From Adlercreutzia sp910585575 (GTDB lineage Bacteria; Actinomycetota; Coriobacteriia; Coriobacteriales; Eggerthellaceae), in the NCBI RefSeq assembly GCF_951801035.1, contig NZ_CATOKT010000019.1: a stretch of DNA of 25,832 nt. One strand, written 5' to 3'. Below, piece after piece: positions 23,411-25,832 of this stretch (its first letter is position 1; the number at the start of each line of letters is the position of its first letter). The notes under the pieces were generated by a model, which ran no database searches, was not told the origin of the DNA, and saw only the letters and a program-made list of their open reading frames with translations. The position numbers and the translations under genes were made by a program.

Positions 23411-23426
23411 AAACCAAACGGCTTAC
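23411..23426 (-). promoter_or_regulatory. Candidate operator O2
   Basis: GTAAGCCGTTTGGTTT when read on the minus strand, matching O1 and O3 in the fixed positions. It lies in the middle of the divergent region, in the opposite direction to O1 and O3. Confidence 0.5.
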
Positions 23427-23441
23427 TTTGTGGTTTAGATA

Positions 23442-23457
23442 ATAAGCCGAACGGTCT
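23442..23457 (+). promoter_or_regulatory. Candidate operator O3
   Basis: ATAAGCCGAACGGTCT, the third related 16-mer, nearest the repressor gene. Its core CCGAACGG is close to a palindrome. O1-O2 centres are 23 bases apart and O2-O3 centres 31. Confidence 0.5.
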
Positions 23458-23521
23458 AGCGCGTCAACAATATTTTGTATACAATTATCCGCAAGGCTCA
23501 CAAGCGGGAAAGGTTAGGCAA

Positions 23522-23764
23522 ATGGATAACGAAAATGTAAAACGCCTGATTGGTTCGCGTATAGCGATTGCACGCAAAGCCGCTGGCTTGAATCAAGATC
23601 AAGTAGCGGAAGCAATCGGCGTGCATAAGCAGACTATTTCACGTTGGGAAAGCGGGAAACGTGCGCCCAATGGTGAGGAAATCAGGTTGCTAGTTAACCT
23701 GCTTCATTGCTCCGCTGATTTCATTCTTGGTCTGTCGGACACAATCACGATTCCCGAACAATAG
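23522..23764 (+). CDS. XRE-family repressor, CI-like (80 aa)
   Basis: An HTH protein: RIAIARKAAGLNQDQVAEAIGVHKQTISRWESGKRAPNGEEIRLLVNLLHCSADFILGL. The HTH spans about residues 24-43. It is short for a lysogenic repressor and lacks a cleavage/dimerisation domain, so induction by RecA-driven autocleavage is unlikely. Position, opposite strand and shared control region with the Cro-like gene support the repressor role. The ATG at 23522 has AAAGG about 11 bases upstream (looser than usual). Confidence 0.82.
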   Translation: MDNENVKRLIGSRIAIARKAAGLNQDQVAEAIGVHKQTISRWESGKRAPNGEEIRLLVNLLHCSADFILGLSDTITIPEQ

Positions 23765-23799
23765 AAAAACCCCGCGCAGGTTTGACGGCTGGCGCGGGG
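23765..23799 (-). terminator. Rho-independent terminator on the minus strand
   Basis: CCCCGCGC at 23770-23777 pairs with GCGCGGGG at 23792-23799 around a 14-base loop. On the minus strand the 3' arm is followed by TTTTTC; there is no T run on the plus strand. It would stop leftward transcripts from the tRNA side before they enter the repressor gene. It may also slow plus-strand read-through into the recombinase. Confidence 0.6.
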
Positions 23800-23828
23800 C
23801 AATACCAAATAGGCAAGGTGATTTTATC

Positions 23829-25325
23829 ATGGTCAAACGTAGAGCGGCTATATACGCCCGCTTTTCGTCACACAACCAACGGTCGGAAAGCATCGAAATA
23901 CAGGTTGACGCTGGCACCCGCTACATAGCTGAAAACGGCCTTGAACTGGTGAAGATATATGCGGACTACGCCAAGACGGGGCGCAACACTGACCGGCGCG
24001 AATACAAACAGATGATGAACGATGCCCGGTTAGGGCTGTTTGATTATGTGGTGATCTACAAGGTGCCGCGCATCATGCGCAACCGTGACGAAATGGCGCT
24101 AACGCGCATCATGCTGCGCAAAGCCGGTGTTGAAATACTCTACGCCGGTGAGGAAATCGCCAGCGGTTCGGCTGGCGTGCTGCAATTGGGAATGCTCGAA
24201 GTGCTGGCCGAATGGGAAAGCGCCATAGACAGCGAACGCATCATTGACGGCATACAGAAGAACGTGCAAAGGTGCATGGCGAATGGCCGCACGCTCTACG
24301 GTTGGGACATTGTAGAAGGGCGCTACGTTATCAATGACCGCGAAGCTGCGGTGCTGCACAAAATGAAAAACATGGTGTTTGCAGGTTCGATAATCGCCGA
24401 AGTGGTCAGGGCTGTTGCAAACGTGCGCACACGTCAGGGAAAGCCCATTAACCATGATCGCGCTAAGAAGCTGTTGTTGCGCCCGCAAAATGGCGGCACG
24501 TATAGCTACGCCGGGCACGTGGTTGAAGGTGGAATGCCCGCGCTCTGGCCGAAAGCTGAACAAGATATGCTAATAAGCATCTTAGGAAATCCGCGCCCGC
24601 GTCGCCGCGTAGACCACGCCGCAGAATGGCCGCTAACCGGCAAGCTGTATTGCGCAGAGTGCGGCAACACTCTTGCCGGAACGTCCGGCACCGGCAAAAG
24701 CGGCACGGTCTATGCCTATTACAAGTGCAAGAAGTGCAAGCGCACTTTCAGACGCGACATTTTGGAAGATGCCATAGTTGACATGACCATATGCGCCCTA
24801 GAGCGCCCCGACGTGCGCAAGCGCATTGCCGACGGCATGGCAACCTATGAAGCCACTATGGAAGATGCGCCGCTTGAAAGCGAGCGCCTACGCAAGGAAA
24901 TAAAAAGGATTGATGCCGCGTTTGAACGAATCTGGCAAGCCATAGAAGACGGCATAGCGCCACCGGGCGGCAAAGGACGCATTGAGGATTTGAAAGCCCG
25001 CAAAGATGCGTTGGAAACCGAATATCAGATAGCCAAGGCCAATGAAAACATTGAACCGGGCTTTTCGGAATTGATGGACTGGCTAGACAATGTAGCCGAA
25101 GAAATGAACCCGCAAGAAATCCTAACAATGTTTGTGCGGGCGGTGCAGATCGACAAAGCCGAAGTGCGGTTGTACTTCGCCTTTGACTATTACGGCGACA
25201 ATTTCACGCCGCCAAAAAAAGACGAACACCAGTTAAAACGGTGTTCGTCTAATTCTCCTATGGTGGAGCATAGGGGGATCGAACCCCTGACCTCATGGCT
25301 GCCAGCCATGCGCTCTCCCAGCTGA
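23829..25325 (+). CDS. Large serine recombinase / integrase (498 aa as read)
   Basis: Domains in order: resolvase catalytic domain (1-150) with AIYARFSS, nucleophile Ser13 in the Y-x-R-x-S motif; recombinase domain (155-255); zinc ribbon CAECG..YKCKKCKR (Cys275, 278, 300, 303); coiled coil (340-405); C-terminal part to about 462. The last residues after PPKKDE are unusual: they cross a terminator hairpin and, from residue 479 to the stop, are the antisense of a tRNA-Ala gene (HRGIEPLTSWLPAMRSPS). This tail is probably not part of the ancestral protein. Position next to the tRNA marks it as the enzyme for the flanking att site. AAGGTG lies eight bases before ATG. Confidence 0.92.
   Translation: MVKRRAAIYARFSSHNQRSESIEIQVDAGTRYIAENGLELVKIYADYAKTGRNTDRREYKQMMNDARLGLFDYVVIYKVPRIMRNRDEMALTRIMLRKAGVEILYAGEEIASGSAGVLQLGMLEVLAEWESAIDSERIIDGIQKNVQRCMANGRTLYGWDIVEGRYVINDREAAVLHKMKNMVFAGSIIAEVVRAVANVRTRQGKPINHDRAKKLLLRPQNGGTYSYAGHVVEGGMPALWPKAEQDMLISILGNPRPRRRVDHAAEWPLTGKLYCAECGNTLAGTSGTGKSGTVYAYYKCKKCKRTFRRDILEDAIVDMTICALERPDVRKRIADGMATYEATMEDAPLESERLRKEIKRIDAAFERIWQAIEDGIAPPGGKGRIEDLKARKDALETEYQIAKANENIEPGFSELMDWLDNVAEEMNPQEILTMFVRAVQIDKAEVRLYFAFDYYGDNFTPPKKDEHQLKRCSSNSPMVEHRGIEPLTSWLPAMRSPS
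25214..25250 (-). terminator. Rho-independent terminator of the tRNA-Ala gene
   Basis: AGACGAACACC at 25220-25230 and GGTGTTCGTCT at 25240-25250 form a perfect 11-bp stem. On the minus strand it is followed by seven T residues (complement of 25214-25220). It lies ten bases past the tRNA 3' end and inside the recombinase frame. Confidence 0.9.
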
Positions 25326-25336
25326 GCTAATGCCCC
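25261..25336 (-). tRNA. tRNA-Ala (anticodon GGC)
   Basis: A 76-base tRNA read on the minus strand, from GGGGCATTAGCTCAGCTGGG to GTTCGATCCCCCTATGCTCC plus encoded CCA. The acceptor GGGGCAT/ATGCTCC pairs, the D loop is GCTCAGCTGGGAGAGC, the anticodon stem CATGG/CCATG encloses CTGGCAG, giving GGC, and the T arm is AGGGGTTCGATCCCCCT. The gene is intact, as expected when an element integrates at a tRNA 3' end and restores it. Confidence 0.97.
25261..25336. other. Probable attachment site (attR/attL core within tRNA-Ala)
   Basis: The boundary between phage-like GC-rich genes and AT-rich flank falls here, and the recombinase gene abuts it. The exact core cannot be set without the other end. A direct repeat of the tRNA 3' part is expected at the left end of the prophage, outside the window. 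Confidence 0.6.
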
Positions 25337-25350
25337 GAATTGCATCGACC

Positions 25351-25380
25351 ACTATATCACAACTTTTGCGTATAAAACAA
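25351..25380 (-). promoter_or_regulatory. Likely tRNA-Ala promoter
   Basis: Read on the minus strand, TTGTTT (25375-25380) and TATAGT (25351-25356) are separated by 18 bases. The -10 box ends about 15 bases before the tRNA start. Confidence 0.6.
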
Positions 25381-25412
25381 AAATGACCTTGAAGCCAAGG
25401 TCATTTTTGTTT
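25375..25412. terminator. Bidirectional terminator-like inverted repeat
   Basis: AAACAAAAATGACCTT at 25375-25390 is the exact complement of AAGGTCATTTTTGTTT at 25397-25412. Adding the G-C pair at the loop gives a 17-bp stem with an AAGC tetraloop. T-rich 3' arms exist on both strands. Confidence 0.8.
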
Positions 25413-25730
25413 GGCGGAAGATTATACGAGGAGTTCTTCCTTGCCATATTCAAAAGAGAGGAGGTACGAAGATTCTGAAATCTTCTGACAATGTTAGAAT
25501 AGGTTAACTTTTTAGAAATTGCAAGTCTAATGTCCAGTAAATCAGTGGTATTTCAGATTTCTCCATAATTCCTCCACAAATAAAGATGCGTCCGGTTTTC
25601 TTTCGGGGATTTTCCGCATCTTTGATCGATTGCCGTTCGATCCTCGCTCGAAACGGATGATATCTTCTCAGCACATTATTATTCGGTTCCTTGACATTCG
25701 TCCTCGGTGATTTCAAGCGGTCATTGCACC
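25413..25730. other. AT-rich host flank without a supported gene
   Basis: No convincing gene is visible. It contains a small hairpin (GAAGATT/AATCTTC, 25468-25485) and a 9-base inverted repeat (AAAGATGCG at 25582-25590, CGCATCTTT at 25615-25623). Bases near 25706-25730 (GGTGCAATGACCGCTTGAAATCACC on the minus strand) look like an IS30 terminal repeat. Confidence 0.5.
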
Positions 25731-25832
25731 TTATGCTGCATCCTCCAATAATTTCGCGAATGCCTCCGCAGGATTCTTCCACCCAAGTGTTTCTCTGGGA
25801 CGTCCGTTAAGCTGATCTTGCATCTCTTGCAC
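25731..25832 (-). mobile_element. IS30-family transposase, C-terminal fragment (runs off window)
   Basis: Reading leftward from the window edge, the frame gives DQLNGRPRETLGWKNPAEAFA followed by a short tail and TAA at 25731. The LN.RPR..LGWK.P.E pattern is the conserved C-terminal end of IS30-type DDE transposases. Thirty-three residues are visible; the rest is outside the window, so intactness is unknown. The IS lies on the host side of the tRNA. Confidence 0.85.

Noticed and set aside
24099..24563. Minus-strand 154-codon frame within the recombinase
   Set aside because: It is antisense to conserved recombinase domains and has no start signal.
25504..25782. Minus-strand 92-codon frame in the host flank
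   Set aside because: It overlaps the IS30 transposase end in a different frame and resembles no family.

Overview
The window is most of an integrated siphovirus-type prophage, read almost entirely leftward (minus strand) from about 23.4 kb to base 1. It ends on the right at a tRNA-Ala(GGC) gene and about 0.5 kb of host flank. The left end of the prophage (rest of the baseplate or fibre genes, lysis genes, other attachment site) lies outside the window. The host is most likely an actinomycete, and I infer class Coriobacteriia. The main reason is a phage-borne homologue of actinobacterial integration host factor (mIHF), supported by a GC-rich phage sequence with strong GGGGG-type ribosome binding sites. 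The flank beyond the tRNA is visibly more AT-rich than the prophage and carries the end of an IS30-family transposase.

Late region, minus strand, about 14.6 kb to 1, in packaging order: HNH endonuclease, small terminase, large terminase (HK97-type), portal, prohead protease, major capsid protein, four head-tail connector or tail-completion genes, major tail protein, a G/GT tail-assembly-chaperone pair joined by a likely +1 frameshift, tape measure, distal tail protein, tail-endopeptidase/tip protein, a small tail-region protein, and a BppU-like baseplate protein cut by the window edge. Most genes overlap or abut.

Middle and early region, minus strand, about 23.4 to 14.7 kb: a Cro-like regulator starts a string of small overlapping genes. 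These include a two-helix membrane protein, a replication-initiator-like protein (DUF4373 type), a 328-base non-coding block with tandem hexamers and a large palindrome (candidate replication origin), a zinc-ribbon protein, a coiled-coil protein, DUF3310, a PAPS-reductase-like PP-loop protein, a tyrosine recombinase, mIHF, SSB, a small P-loop ATPase, a Cys-rich peptide, dUTPase and a sigma-region-4-like late regulator. A rho-independent terminator then separates the early genes from the packaging genes.

Lysogeny region, plus strand, 23.5 to 25.3 kb: a small XRE repressor diverges from the Cro-like gene across a region with three similar 16-base operator candidates. It is followed by a large serine recombinase. 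The recombinase reading frame runs through the tRNA terminator and 65 bases into the antisense strand of the tRNA-Ala gene, which places the attachment site there. The prophage therefore carries two site-specific recombinases of unrelated families plus its own IHF-type protein. That combination, the tRNA-encoded recombinase C-terminus and the hexamer origin block are the parts most worth a second look.
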